From: Ndongobacter massiliensis
Lineage (GTDB): Bacteria; Bacillota; Clostridia; Tissierellales; Peptoniphilaceae
Direction: 5' to 3'
DNA length: 64,000 nt
Assembly: GCF_900120375.1 (NCBI RefSeq)
Contig: NZ_LT635480.1
Location: forward strand, 744,001-808,000
Shown: positions 42,197 to 51,197 of the stretch, piece by piece
Layout: every line of letters starts with the position of its first letter
How positions within the stretch are numbered: the stretch's first letter is position 1
Notes under the pieces: generated by a model
Told to the model about the DNA's origin: nothing
The model's input: only the letters and a program-made list of their open reading frames with translations
The model's database searches: none
Made by a program: the position numbers and the translations under genes

Positions 42197-44104
42197 TTAG
42201 TAAATCTTGGCGCCCGCCGGGATCGCATCGTCAACAATCAGAAGATGCAGCCTTTCTTCTCCTTCTTCTTCGTGAATCGCACTCAAAAGCATGCCGCAGG
42301 AATCAATCCCCATCATCGCACGCGGCGGGAGATTGACAATGGCGATGCATGTCTTTCCGACGAGCTCCTCCGGGCAATAGTACGCGCGTATGCCGGAAAG
42401 AATGGTGCGCGGAACATCCGTCCCGTCATCCAGTGTAAATTGAAGCAACTTCTTCGACTTTGGAACCGCTTCACAGGCCAAAACTTTTACTGCGCGGAAG
42501 TCGGATCGACTGAAGGTGTCAAAATCGACAAAATCTTCGAATAAAGGCTCCACTTTCACTTTTGAAAAATCGATGGGCGCCTTTTGAATCGAGGTCGATT
42601 TGGCGACCGTCGTCGCGTCATCCGGCTTTTCCACACTGATCGGCTTCATCGTTGGGAAAAGAAGAACATCGCGAATGGAAATCTGATCGGTCAGAAACAT
42701 CACCATGCGGTCGATCCCAATACCCAAGCCGCCCGTCGGCGGAAGTCCGATTTCCAGCGCGCGCACAAAATCTTCATCCATCATGCCCGCTTCCAAATCG
42801 CCGGCTTCGCGCAGCGCCATCTGCTCGTCAAAGCGCGCCTTCTGATCGCGCGCATCGTTGAGTTCGCTGTAGCCGTTGGCGATTTCTGCGCCCAGTACAA
42901 AGGCCTCAAAACGCTGTGTCATGTCCGGTTGGTTCGGGTCACGCTTCGCCAGTGGACTGATTTCCACGGGATATTCATAGACAAAAGTCGGTTGCACCAA
43001 CTTATCTTCGCAATAGGCGTCGAAAAAGGCGGCCAAAATTTTACCTTTGCCTGCGGAAGCATCTACCGCAATACCATGCGCTTTGGCAAGTTCATGCGCC
43101 TGGAAATCATCGGTTACAGAAGAAAAATCCACATTGCCGTATCGACGTACCGCTTCGGTCATGGAAATGCGGTTCCACGGCGGCGTGAAGTCAATCTCCT
43201 GTCCCTGATACATCGCTTTTGTACTGCCGTTCACCGCCTCGCAGGCGGCGGCTACAAGCTGCTCCGTAATCTGCATCATCCCTTCGTAGTCGGTATACGC
43301 CTGATACAGTTCAATGGCGGTATACTCCGGGTTATGTTTGGGATCCATGCCTTCGTTGCGAAACATCCGCCCCATCTCATAGACGCGATCAAAGCCTCCG
43401 ACAATCAGTCGCTTGAGGTACAGCTCATTGGCGATGCGCAGATACATATCCAAATTCAAGGTATTATGATGAGTCACAAAGGGTCGCGCAGTCGCACCGC
43501 CGGAAATCGTATTGAGAATAGGTGTTTCCACTTCTAAAAATCCGCGGGCATCCAAAAATTGACGCACGGAAGACAAGATTTTCGTGCGCTTGAAAAAGAC
43601 ATCTTTGACTTCCGGATTGACAATCAAATCGACATAGCGCTGCCGATAGCGCAGATCCTGATCTTTCAGACCGTGAAATTTTTCTGGAAGAAGCTGTAAG
43701 CTCTTGGTCAACAGAACAATCGACGAGGCGCGCACCGTGATCTCGCCCGCCTGCGTCTTGCCGACCTCGCCGACGACGCCGATGATGTCGCCCAAATCCA
43801 AATTTTTGACATCCGCATAGGACGCTTCCCCGATTTCATTAAAACGCGCCAGCACCTGAATTTTTCCCGTCGCATCCTGCAAATCAATAAAACTGATTTT
43901 ACCGTGTCCCCGACGACCCATAATGCGACCGGCAATGGAAACTTTTTGTCCTTCCCACTTTGCAAAATCCTTGGTGATTTCCGCCGCATGCGCGCTGACC
44001 TCATATTTCGTCTGCCGATGCGGATCCCGTCCCTGCGCCACCAAAGCATCCAACTTTTCATTGCGGATGCGAATCATCTCGTTGTCACTCGCCTTTTCGC
44101 GCAC
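42197..44104 (-). CDS. lysS: Lysyl-tRNA synthetase (class II) fused to a C-terminal tRNA-binding domain
   Basis: LysRS charges tRNA-Lys. Residues 1-490 are a complete class II enzyme: N-terminal OB fold ([23 protein letters not shown]), motif 1 ([10 protein letters not shown]), motif 2 ([11 protein letters not shown]), motif 3 ([12 protein letters not shown] at about 459-470). After a linker (490-520), residues 523-635 form an extra OB fold of the MetRS-C/Trbp111 kind: [60 protein letters not shown]. Usual LysRS is about 490-500 residues. The start is GTG 44104 behind GGGAGGACACA. It follows greA by 12 nt. Confidence 0.95.
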   Translation of the reverse strand: MREKASDNEMIRIRNEKLDALVAQGRDPHRQTKYEVSAHAAEITKDFAKWEGQKVSIAGRIMGRRGHGKISFIDLQDATGKIQVLARFNEIGEASYADVKNLDLGDIIGVVGEVGKTQAGEITVRASSIVLLTKSLQLLPEKFHGLKDQDLRYRQRYVDLIVNPEVKDVFFKRTKILSSVRQFLDARGFLEVETPILNTISGGATARPFVTHHNTLNLDMYLRIANELYLKRLIVGGFDRVYEMGRMFRNEGMDPKHNPEYTAIELYQAYTDYEGMMQITEQLVAAACEAVNGSTKAMYQGQEIDFTPPWNRISMTEAVRRYGNVDFSSVTDDFQAHELAKAHGIAVDASAGKGKILAAFFDAYCEDKLVQPTFVYEYPVEISPLAKRDPNQPDMTQRFEAFVLGAEIANGYSELNDARDQKARFDEQMALREAGDLEAGMMDEDFVRALEIGLPPTGGLGIGIDRMVMFLTDQISIRDVLLFPTMKPISVEKPDDATTVAKSTSIQKAPIDFSKVKVEPLFEDFVDFDTFSRSDFRAVKVLACEAVPKSKKLLQFTLDDGTDVPRTILSGIRAYYCPEELVGKTCIAIVNLPPRAMMGIDSCGMLLSAIHEEEGEERLHLLIVDDAIPAGAKIY

Positions 44105-44116
44105 TGTGTCCTCCCG

Positions 44117-44593
44117 TTACTTTACCAATTCAAGAATTTTATACTCGACCATGCCACCCGGCGTCTCCACCGTAACCGTCGCACCTACCTTTGCACCGAT
44201 TAATGCTTTTCCCAACGGCGATTCATTCGAAATTTTTTGTTTCTTCGGATTGGCCTCAACTGTCCCCACAATGGTAAAGGTCATTTCCTCTTTATATTCC
44301 ACATCGAACACGCGGACGGTGGAACCAATTTTAACCGCATCCCCCGCACTTTCCCGGTCATCCTCGATGATCTTCGCGTTTTTCAGCTGCTGCTCAATGG
44401 AATAAATGCGTTCTTCCAACTGCGCCTGTTCTTCCTTTGCCGCGTCATACTCGGCATTTTCCGATAAATCGCCGAAGCCGCGTGCCACACGTATCTTTTC
44501 GGCAATATCTTGGCGTTTCGTAGCCTTGAGGTACTCCAGTTCCGCTTCTAACTTGTCATAGCCTTCCTGGGTCAGAAAAATTTCCTGCGTCAT
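44117..44593 (-). CDS. greA: Transcription elongation factor GreA
   Basis: GreA rescues backtracked RNA polymerase by stimulating transcript cleavage. The 158-residue protein has the N-terminal coiled coil with the acidic tip ARGFGDLSENAEYDAAKEEQ and the C-terminal FKBP-like domain (ISNESPLGKALIGAKVGATV). AAAAGGAGTAGAG precedes ATG 44593. It is co-transcribed with lysS from the promoter at 44690-44718, with a terminator hairpin in between. Confidence 0.97.
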   Translation of the reverse strand: MTQEIFLTQEGYDKLEAELEYLKATKRQDIAEKIRVARGFGDLSENAEYDAAKEEQAQLEERIYSIEQQLKNAKIIEDDRESAGDAVKIGSTVRVFDVEYKEEMTFTIVGTVEANPKKQKISNESPLGKALIGAKVGATVTVETPGGMVEYKILELVK

Positions 44594-44636
44594 CTCTACT
44601 CCTTTTCATGCCCGGGTTTTCCCGTTCCGCTTGTTA

Positions 44637-44668
44637 TAAAAAGCGGGCAGGCTTTCGCCTGCCGCGCT
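44637..44668 (-). terminator. Leader terminator / attenuator upstream of greA-lysS
   Basis: On the minus strand AGCG and GGCAGGC pair with GCCTGCC and CGCT around a GAAA tetraloop (one unpaired C), running into TTTTTAT. It lies between the promoter at 44690-44718 and the greA start at 44593, and also follows the CYTH stop. Confidence 0.85.
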
Positions 44669-44677
44669 AGAGGTCGC

Positions 44678-45277
44678 CTACTTCGCCCTATTATAAAAGT
44701 CCGGTGTGAGAAAGTCAACGCCGCGGCGTTCCAACTCCTGCAACTGCGCAATAGACAAGGTACTGACCGCCGTTTGCGGAATTTCCAAAAGCGCCAGGAT
44801 GGACTGCAAATGTGCCTTGGATTTTGCCTCAATCTCCATATAAGGCGTGGCCAGCGTCTGGGCATCCCAGGTGTCAAACTCAATGCGTGCCCCGGAAAGC
44901 AGATAGCGCCGCCGCTTCTTTTTGCCCATGGAAACGCGGTCATAGCCCAACAGGGACAACAGCTGCAGCGTCCGGGACACGTCGTCCACGTGCACCGTAA
45001 TTTCCTCGTTGACGCGCGCTCCATCTTCCGACAGTCGCTTTTTATACGTCAACTCCGCGGGTTGTTCCCGTCCGTCCACGCGCGTCTCCCGAATGCGGAG
45101 ATAATCCGATCCGGGAAGCGGATGTACGGACGATGCGATGTGGTAATTCGTCTGATGTTCCTCTTTGTCAAACCGGGCGCCCAGTGCGGTTAAGCGAGAT
45201 GCAAGCGACGCTTCTGAAAAGCCGAACACCTTGACTTCAATTTCCGTTTCCGGCAAAGGGCTTTGTTGCTCCGTCAA
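44678..45277 (-). CDS. CYTH domain protein (class IV adenylate cyclase / thiamine triphosphatase-like)
   Basis: The CYTH fold binds triphosphates inside a barrel. The signature E-x-E-x-K is seen as EIEVK (Glu12, Glu14, Lys16), followed by paired Arg/Lys strands (YLRIRETR, AELTYKKR, KKKRRRYLLSGARIEFDTWD) and the acidic YMEIEAKS. I propose TTG 45277 as start because GGAGG lies 9 nt upstream and the frame beyond overlaps nagB; this gives 199 residues. Substrate could be a triphosphate or ATP; not resolvable from sequence. The greA promoter lies within its last codons. Confidence 0.82.
   Translation of the reverse strand: MTEQQSPLPETEIEVKVFGFSEASLASRLTALGARFDKEEHQTNYHIASSVHPLPGSDYLRIRETRVDGREQPAELTYKKRLSEDGARVNEEITVHVDDVSRTLQLLSLLGYDRVSMGKKKRRRYLLSGARIEFDTWDAQTLATPYMEIEAKSKAHLQSILALLEIPQTAVSTLSIAQLQELERRGVDFLTPDFYNRAK
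44690..44718 (-). promoter_or_regulatory. Promoter for greA-lysS inside the CYTH gene end
   Basis: TTGACT (44713-44718) and TATAAT (44690-44695) on the minus strand are 17 nt apart. The predicted start near 44683 is about 15 nt before the leader terminator hairpin. Confidence 0.8.
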
Positions 45278-45278
45278 G

Positions 45279-46010
45279 TCAGCATTCCTCCAAAAGAGCC
45301 GCCGCTTCTTTGTCACAGAGCAAAATGGCATCCGGATGGCAACGCAGGAATCCCGCCGGGAAAGTCGTACGCACGCGCTTGCCGGTTACCAGCTCCAGGA
45401 CGGCGTCCTGTTTTGCTTTTCCGGTGGCCATGAGTACGACGCGCTTTGCGTTCAAAATCGTCCCCATGCCGCTGGTGACTGCCGTCTTGGGCACTTCCTC
45501 GGGATCGTCAAAAAAGCGTGCATTGGCTTCGATTGTTGACTCGGTCAACTTCACCAAACTCGTATCCACACTCAGCGTTTCATCCGGCTCGTTAAAGGCG
45601 ATGTGCCCGTTGCGACCGATGCCTAACAATTGCAGATCAATGCCACCCGCCTTGGCAATCTCTTTCTCATAGGCGCCGGGGACAAAATCTTCTTCCCGAT
45701 CGGCAAAGGGGAAATGTGTCGCTTCCTTTTTAATATTGATCTTCGAAAAGAGATTTTCATTCATAAAATAGCGGTAACTTTGCGGATTATCTTTGGAAAG
45801 CCCGACGTATTCATCGAGGTTAAAACTCGTAACCTCGGAGAAATCCAAACCCTTGTCGCAGGCCTTCGCCAACTCTGCGTATAGACCCAGAGGAGTCGAA
45901 CCGGTTGCAAGTCCCAATACAATTTTTGGATTCTTGCGAATGGCATCAATAAAAATCTCTGCCGCTGCCTTGCTGACTTCCTGTTCATTTTCCAAAATGC
46001 GAATTTCCAT
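45279..46010 (-). CDS. nagB: Glucosamine-6-phosphate deaminase
   Basis: NagB converts glucosamine-6-phosphate to fructose-6-phosphate and ammonia. The 243 residues include VLGLATGSTPLGLYAEL, the catalytic FNLDEYVGL, and GIGRNGHIAFNEPDETL. AATAGGAGAATACA precedes ATG 46010. It is followed by the CYTH gene after 1 nt. nagA is not present nearby, so this may serve amino-sugar recycling together with genes elsewhere. Confidence 0.95.
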   Translation of the reverse strand: MEIRILENEQEVSKAAAEIFIDAIRKNPKIVLGLATGSTPLGLYAELAKACDKGLDFSEVTSFNLDEYVGLSKDNPQSYRYFMNENLFSKINIKKEATHFPFADREEDFVPGAYEKEIAKAGGIDLQLLGIGRNGHIAFNEPDETLSVDTSLVKLTESTIEANARFFDDPEEVPKTAVTSGMGTILNAKRVVLMATGKAKQDAVLELVTGKRVRTTFPAGFLRCHPDAILLCDKEAAALLEEC

Positions 46011-46027
46011 TGTATTCTCCTATTCCA

Positions 46028-46041
46028 CGACCCATGGGTCG
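46028..46041. repeat. 14-bp perfect palindrome upstream of nagB
   Basis: CGACCC and GGGTCG flank a central AT in the 37-nt gap between the metallophosphoesterase and nagB. No T run follows, so it is not an ordinary terminator; it could be an operator or an mRNA hairpin. Confidence 0.35.
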
Positions 46042-46047
46042 CTTCTG

Positions 46048-46728
46048 TTAAATTTCCACCGGCTGAAAGTCGATGTAGTCACCGGACAGACAGTGAAATT
46101 GTACGCCTTCTATGAGGCCTTCGCGCACCCATTGCAGCCCCGATGCGTGAAGATGCCCGTAAACGCAGACGTCTGCGCCGTGATCGCGTACCGTTTGTCC
46201 GATTTCATTCAAGGTGCCATCTTTCAAAAAGGGCGGATAATGCAGCATGCACACCGTTCGCGCATAGGACTCGGTTTGGCAGTCAAAACTCAAATTCAAC
46301 CGAATCACTTCACGCAGGTATACTTTGCGATCGGCTTCCTTAAATTCCGCCGAATCCGGCGATGCCCACCCGCGCGTGCCTACAATGCGCGTATTCTCGA
46401 CGACAAAAGCATTGTTTTGCAGAAATGAAAAGCTGCGATAGCCCGCTTGTTCATTGCGTTTCAGCGATTGCCACCAATAATCGTGATTGCCGCGCAGAAG
46501 TATCTTCCGCCCGGGCAGCCCGTCCAGACGCGCAAGATCGCGATCGGCAGAGGCCAACGTCATCGCCCAGGAAATGTCCCCGGGGATCAGCACGGTATCC
46601 TGCTCATGCACCGTTTTTGCCCACTTCTGAAAAATTTTTTCCTCATAATTTTCCCACGCGCGCCCGAAGACGCACATGTCTTTCTTCTTCGTCGCATCCA
46701 GATGCAAATCCGATACGCCGTAGATCAT
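46048..46728 (-). CDS. Calcineurin-like metallophosphoesterase
   Basis: The 226-residue protein has all five metallophosphoesterase motifs in order: SDLHLD (Asp7, His9), IPGDISW, LRGNHDYWW, a histidine in MLHYPPF and YGHLHASG. The family hydrolyses phosphoesters with two metal ions; the substrate is unknown. GAGGAAGAACT precedes ATG 46728, which overlaps the PC4-like gene by 4 nt, indicating co-translation. No signal peptide is seen, so it is cytoplasmic. Confidence 0.9.
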   Translation of the reverse strand: MIYGVSDLHLDATKKKDMCVFGRAWENYEEKIFQKWAKTVHEQDTVLIPGDISWAMTLASADRDLARLDGLPGRKILLRGNHDYWWQSLKRNEQAGYRSFSFLQNNAFVVENTRIVGTRGWASPDSAEFKEADRKVYLREVIRLNLSFDCQTESYARTVCMLHYPPFLKDGTLNEIGQTVRDHGADVCVYGHLHASGLQWVREGLIEGVQFHCLSGDYIDFQPVEI

Positions 46729-46958
46729 AGTTCTTCCTCAAATTCCTCCTCCGCCAAAAGATGGAACAGCACTTCCGCCTCCTCGCGCGTAAAGGTAATA
46801 CCCTTGCTCATGCGCGAGTGGTCCGGACTCCAGGAGCGCAGATCGTACTTCGCATCGCGCTCATTCCAAGAAACAAGATTGAGCTCCTTTTTCCACCCCT
46901 TTGCATCCACACTTAAAACGCCTATATTTTCAACAATTTCGTATTTAATTTCCGCCAT
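46725..46958 (-). CDS. PC4/YdbC family single-stranded nucleic-acid-binding protein
   Basis: This 77-residue protein (AEIKYEIVENIGVLSVDAKGWKKELN..., ...YDLRSWSPDHSRMSKGITFTREE) matches the bacterial YdbC/PC4 family, whose beta-sheet dimer binds single-stranded DNA. ATG 46958 with AAAGGAGGAAAC upstream is preferred; the longer frame runs through the promoter region and into recX antisense. It is the first gene of the pair with the metallophosphoesterase. Confidence 0.85.
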   Translation of the reverse strand: MAEIKYEIVENIGVLSVDAKGWKKELNLVSWNERDAKYDLRSWSPDHSRMSKGITFTREEAEVLFHLLAEEEFEEEL

Positions 46959-46987
46959 GTTTCCTCCTTTATCTGATTTACGCGTAG

Positions 46988-46996
46988 ATTTTACCA
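46988..46996 (-). promoter_or_regulatory. Extended -10 promoter for the PC4-like gene
   Basis: TGGTAAAAT on the minus strand (TG-N-TAAAAT) lies 29 nt before the start codon; no good -35 is seen. Confidence 0.45.
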
Positions 46997-47054
46997 CAGA
47001 ACTAACGGTTTGTCCTTTTCTCACCCACCCCTCCAAAAAAATTTTGGGACGACC

Positions 47055-47063
47055 TGCTATAAT
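47055..47063 (+). promoter_or_regulatory. Extended -10 promoter for recX
   Basis: TGCTATAAT (47055-47063) is a perfect extended -10 located 27 nt before ATG 47091; there is no recognisable -35. Confidence 0.6.
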
Positions 47064-47090
47064 GAAAATAAGGTTAAAAAAGGAGTGGAC

Positions 47091-47723
47091 ATGCGCATCC
47101 ATTGTATTTCGTATGATGAAAAAAAATCGTGGTTTTCTTTTCAGATGGAAGAAGACACCGTTTTTGCCGTTTCCTATCCTGTGTATTTGCGCTGGAATCT
47201 CAAGGTCGGCGATATCGTCGAAGGCGAGCGTTTGAAACAATTGTGCGAAGAGGATGAAAAAAATCGTGCCCATGCCGTTGCGCTGCGCTATGCCACCTTC
47301 AATCGCCGCACGGAAAAAGAAATTGTCCTGCGGCTGCAGCGAGAAGGCATCCAAAGTACAATCATTGCGTCAGTCGTGGAAAAGCTGTACGAACTGCGCC
47401 TTTTAGACGACGCCCGTTATGCGGTGGACTATGTAACCGAAAAAGGTGAATTAAACGGGTGGAGTCGCCGTAAAATCGAAGCCTCGCTCTACAAAAAGGG
47501 GATTTCTCCCGTGCACATTTCCGCGGCGCTCGCCACGCTGTCGGAGGAAAAAGAGCAAGCGAACGCACAGCAGGCATTTTGCAAACGCTATGGACATCTC
47601 GATTTCACGCTGCGCAAAAATTATGAAAAAGCCTACCGTGGTTTGTTAAATCAGGGTTTCTCCTCCTCGCTGATCCGTCCGCTCTTGGATGAGGCAAAGG
47701 AAGAATCGGAGAACGACGCATGA
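47091..47723 (+). CDS. recX: Regulatory protein RecX
   Basis: RecX modulates RecA filaments. The 210-residue protein has an N-terminal domain (residues 1-60, EEDTVFAVSYPVYLRWNLKVGD), as in Bacillus-type RecX proteins, and three-helix repeats (ALRYATFNRRTEKEIVLRL, LRLLDDARYAVDYV, GWSRRKIEASLYKKGI, YRGLLNQGFSSSLIRPLL). AGGAGTGGAC precedes ATG 47091; the upstream extension of the frame lacks a start with a ribosome site. Its stop overlaps the GIY-YIG gene by 4 nt. Confidence 0.9.
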   Translation: MRIHCISYDEKKSWFSFQMEEDTVFAVSYPVYLRWNLKVGDIVEGERLKQLCEEDEKNRAHAVALRYATFNRRTEKEIVLRLQREGIQSTIIASVVEKLYELRLLDDARYAVDYVTEKGELNGWSRRKIEASLYKKGISPVHISAALATLSEEKEQANAQQAFCKRYGHLDFTLRKNYEKAYRGLLNQGFSSSLIRPLLDEAKEESENDA

Positions 47724-48112
47724 CCGGGCACTGCACTGAAAAGGAGGCGACACACACCCCTGCCGAAGAGACTGCGTATTATGTCTATATGTTACGCTGC
47801 CGCGATCAGTCGTTCTACACGGGCTACACGGTCGATGTTGCAAAACGCCTGTGTGCGCACAACGCGGGAACCGGCGCAAAGTACACGCGCAGCCGGCGCC
47901 CCGTTTCGCTGGCGGCGCAGTGGCAGGTGCCTTCAAAAAGCCTCGCCCTGCAATGGGAGGCGGGAATCAAGCGCCTGTCCCGCAAACAAAAAGAGCACTT
48001 ACTTGCGCACGCCGGCGACAGCGACTTTCTGCAAAAAATGATTGCGCCGAAGAACGCTGGGAAAACAGCCCCACGAACCCGGCTGCCCGAGGAAGAAGTC
48101 CCCGTGCGCTAG
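47720..48112 (+). CDS. GIY-YIG nuclease-fold protein (UPF0213-like)
   Basis: The 130-residue protein has the GIY-YIG core YYVYMLRCRDQSFYTGYTVDVAKRLCAHN followed by GAKYTRSRRPV and a C-terminal EAGIKRLSRKQKEHL helix, matching the UPF0213/YhbQ family. Biological role is uncertain; relatives act on DNA. It is coupled to recX by a 4-nt overlap. The tail after about residue 105 (KNAGKTAPRTRL...) is not part of the domain. Confidence 0.88.
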   Translation: MTGHCTEKEATHTPAEETAYYVYMLRCRDQSFYTGYTVDVAKRLCAHNAGTGAKYTRSRRPVSLAAQWQVPSKSLALQWEAGIKRLSRKQKEHLLAHAGDSDFLQKMIAPKNAGKTAPRTRLPEEEVPVR

Positions 48113-48165
48113 GTTAGCGCTTCCGCCCTGTCTTTGTCGCGCCGGCTCAAGAACCCCGTGCCGGG

Positions 48166-49746
48166 TTATTTCGCTTCCACATCCTCTTCGCTGGAAAAGC
48201 TGGGGTCGTAAATGACCTGCGGCAGAATGGCCGTTTGGTCTTTTATCGCATCTTCCCATACATCCGCATGGGCGTCATACGCTGTTTCCATCATCACAAC
48301 GGAGCTTCCGGCAGGCAGCTGAATACTGAGCAGCGGGCTGCGATCGATGCGCCCCTCCAGAATGCGATAATACTGCAATTCATTATCCGTCAAAATCAAT
48401 ACACGCTCTTTATTGGGTGTGGAAAAAGCGGCGCTGGCGCGGTAACTCTTATTCGTCACCTGCGACCATGGAACCGCCAATGGATCGGAGTCCATCACAG
48501 GAACGCTCTGCAGAAGATCCAGAAAAAGCGGCGCCGAGCGCAATTCTCCGTCGACGGTAATTTGCGGCGTGCAATGGAAAGACCAGTCCGTTGTTTTACG
48601 CTGAATGCCAATATCGGTGTAGTCCAGCTCCGCCAAAAGGGACGTGGTCGGGGTGTCCGGATGCAGTTGCTGCAGGCGATTCTCGACCTGCTCGCGGTAG
48701 GTTTCCTGCCCCTCCTTCCCGGTCAGTTGTTCCACCGTATAGGGCATGCCCTTTGCCAAAGCATCCAAGGCAAAAATATCTTCCTTGCGCTGCACAATGC
48801 CCGTGGAAAGCGAAACGATATTTTTGTCAAACGCGACAAAGCCATCATGCACATACGTCACCGAGCGGTTGAAGGTATCGATGAGCGTGTTTTCTTGGGA
48901 ATTCGGATCCGCCGTGGTCAGAGTTGCCTGAAAAGTTGACTCCAGCACGCCGTAAACGGGATTGCGATCTTGAATTTGGTAGCGCAAAAGCGTGAATGAC
49001 TGATTCCCGTGCGGTACGAGAATTTGTTCCGCCGCGTAGACGCGGGGGCGGCGACTCAGCGCATCCTCCCGAATTAAGTACGTGGCATAGGAATACACCG
49101 GAATCGTATCTGCATCGTAGGACTTGGTTTTGATCCCGACAAGCAGCGCGCGATTGCGATTTTCTTCCGGCTGCACCTCCTCGCGCTTTTTTGAATCGAC
49201 AAGGCGCAGAAAATTTTCCCGCACTTCATTGGCAATTTCCGTCGTTTCGCGTTCCAAATAATACATTTTCGACTCATACGAAAACGCACATCGATCCTTC
49301 TTCAAACTCAAAAAATCCATGGAAAAAGACTCTCCGTCACGCACCATGATGACGCGAATCTTATCTTCGTCATAGTCCTTCAGTGCCACTTCCTGCCCCG
49401 AAAATCGCGCATTCAAATAATCGCGCGTATTGACAAATTTTGCGGAGATACTTGGATTCACCGTAAAAACGCCATTGATGCCGACAAAGCCATTGCAAAA
49501 ATACAGGCTGTCCGAGACTGCGAATGCCGACGGCTTTTCCACATTCGACTCTTCCCCGAAGGAAACGACGTCCATCACCTTCCAAGTGCCTTCCAACAGC
49601 GTAGTCTCATTTGTTGGCTTTTGAATCCCTCCGGCATTTAATTCGCCAGAATTCTCATTTTTTCTACAGCCGACCAAAAGCAGCAGGAGGGCGAGAAAAA
49701 GCAACCGCCCGCAATATTTTTGAAAATCTTTTTGATCCCGTTTCAT
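48166..49746 (-). CDS. Lipoprotein of unknown function in a two-component operon
   Basis: The 526-residue protein has a lipoprotein signal: a hydrophobic stretch (LLFLALLLLLVGC) with Cys27 as the lipidated residue, so it is anchored outside the membrane. I do not recognise its body; it has alternating beta-rich segments with no enzyme motif. It follows the histidine kinase by 8 nt. By position it could serve as an extracytoplasmic modulator of the kinase, as YycH/YycI do for WalK, but I see no clear sequence match to these. A weak hairpin at about 48151-48166 may end transcription. Confidence 0.85.
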   Translation of the reverse strand: MKRDQKDFQKYCGRLLFLALLLLLVGCRKNENSGELNAGGIQKPTNETTLLEGTWKVMDVVSFGEESNVEKPSAFAVSDSLYFCNGFVGINGVFTVNPSISAKFVNTRDYLNARFSGQEVALKDYDEDKIRVIMVRDGESFSMDFLSLKKDRCAFSYESKMYYLERETTEIANEVRENFLRLVDSKKREEVQPEENRNRALLVGIKTKSYDADTIPVYSYATYLIREDALSRRPRVYAAEQILVPHGNQSFTLLRYQIQDRNPVYGVLESTFQATLTTADPNSQENTLIDTFNRSVTYVHDGFVAFDKNIVSLSTGIVQRKEDIFALDALAKGMPYTVEQLTGKEGQETYREQVENRLQQLHPDTPTTSLLAELDYTDIGIQRKTTDWSFHCTPQITVDGELRSAPLFLDLLQSVPVMDSDPLAVPWSQVTNKSYRASAAFSTPNKERVLILTDNELQYYRILEGRIDRSPLLSIQLPAGSSVVMMETAYDAHADVWEDAIKDQTAILPQVIYDPSFSSEEDVEAK

Positions 49747-49754
49747 GCCGCCTC

Positions 49755-51197
49755 CTACGCCAACTCCCTGGGAAATTCTGCGCGAACGGTTGTGCCGACG
49801 CCAACCTTACTTGTAATCTGCAATTCCCCGCCGTGCGCCGCGATGATTTCCTCGCAGATGGAAAGTCCCAAACCCGTGTGGGATCCGCTGGAGGAACCTT
49901 TCCAAAATTTTTCGGTAACCAGACCAATTTCCTCTTCCGGGATGCCGACGCCGGTATCCGTTATGGTAATCTGCACGTGTTCCTTGACCAGACTGACATC
50001 CGTCAGAATCGTCCCCCCTTCCGGTGTGAACTTCAGTGCATTGTCCAGAATGTTGAGAAAAAACTGTTTCATGCGATCCGCATCGGCAATCACTTCAATG
50101 GATTCCGAAGAGTAATTCAGCAGCATGTCGACGGATTTTTCAACGCTGCGCGGACGAAATTGTGAAATAATATTGCGCGCCACTTCGACAATGTTGAATG
50201 AAGTTTTCGCCAATTCGACTTTTCCGGCGGAAAAACGGGAAAAATCCAGCAAATCCTCCACCATCGCGCCCAAGCGATCGGACTCTTTCTCGATGATTTT
50301 TAATCCCTCCTCGTTCATTTGCGGGGGGATCTTTTCCCCCTGAAGCGTAATCGCCCATCCCTTGATCGACGTCAAAGGCGTGCGCAATTCGTGGGAAATT
50401 GAGGAGATGAACTCATTTTTCATCTGATCTTTTTTTACAATATTCGCACTCATAAAGTTCATCGTGCGCGCCAATTCCCCAATTTCATCGTTGGAATCCT
50501 CCACCGCGCGCGTCTGAAACTGCCCATCCGCCAATTTTTGCGCCACCCGCGTCAACTCTTTGACCGGCTTGGTGATGGAGCGTGCAATCAGATTGCCGAT
50601 CAAAATCGCCAGCAAAACAATAATCAATCCGAATCCCATAAAAAGGATCACGCGCGTCCGAATCAGGGCATTCACGCGCTCCAAAGAAGTCGTCAGGCGC
50701 AACATGCCGACCTGACGCACCTGACTGCGCAGGGGATACGAAACGCTCATCACCGGCGTATCGCTGTACGATACCTTGCCGACATAGGGAACGGATTCTC
50801 CGGAATTATTTTCGATTACATCCGCCGTTTTCAGAACGGTTCCGACTTGTTCCGTGCCGAGGTTGTCGTATATGACTAATCCCGAGTTGTCCAGAATCTG
50901 CACCTGTGCGTCATTGCCGCGGTAAAACTGATTTTTATTTTTTACAACGACATCCATCAAGTCCTCATCGCCCAGATAGCTCAAATACAGCTCGGCATTA
51001 TACCGTGCCTGGGTATAGAGCGTGTCGGCGGTATTGGAATAGTAGTAATTTTTCACGGAGATATAAGAAAACACCTCAAAAAACAGCGTGACGAGAACAA
51101 TGAGGAGCACAAAAAAGCCGAGAATCTGTATGCCCAAGCGACTCATGCCTTTGAGAGGTCCCCATTTGATGCGATGTTTTATGCGTTTCGTTTCCAC
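49755..51197 (-). CDS. Sensor histidine kinase (HAMP, HisKA, HATPase)
   Basis: The 480-residue kinase has a first membrane helix (about 20-42), an extracellular sensor (about 43-180), a second helix (182-204), HAMP (205-258), HisKA with the phospho-accepting His269 in SISHELRTPL, and the ATPase domain with N (NILDNALKF), G1 (DTGVGIPEEE) and G2 (SHTGLGLSICEEI) boxes. There is no cytoplasmic PAS domain, unlike Bacillus WalK. The start is GTG 51197, 19 nt inside the response regulator gene. It forms an operon with the pseudouridine synthase, the regulator and the lipoprotein. Confidence 0.94.
   Translation of the reverse strand: METKRIKHRIKWGPLKGMSRLGIQILGFFVLLIVLVTLFFEVFSYISVKNYYYSNTADTLYTQARYNAELYLSYLGDEDLMDVVVKNKNQFYRGNDAQVQILDNSGLVIYDNLGTEQVGTVLKTADVIENNSGESVPYVGKVSYSDTPVMSVSYPLRSQVRQVGMLRLTTSLERVNALIRTRVILFMGFGLIIVLLAILIGNLIARSITKPVKELTRVAQKLADGQFQTRAVEDSNDEIGELARTMNFMSANIVKKDQMKNEFISSISHELRTPLTSIKGWAITLQGEKIPPQMNEEGLKIIEKESDRLGAMVEDLLDFSRFSAGKVELAKTSFNIVEVARNIISQFRPRSVEKSVDMLLNYSSESIEVIADADRMKQFFLNILDNALKFTPEGGTILTDVSLVKEHVQITITDTGVGIPEEEIGLVTEKFWKGSSSGSHTGLGLSICEEIIAAHGGELQITSKVGVGTTVRAEFPRELA

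Noticed and set aside
48113-48166. Convergent terminator between the GIY-YIG gene and the lipoprotein gene
   Set aside because: Only a short AACCC/GGGTT stem with a poor T tail is present; too weak to list as a feature.
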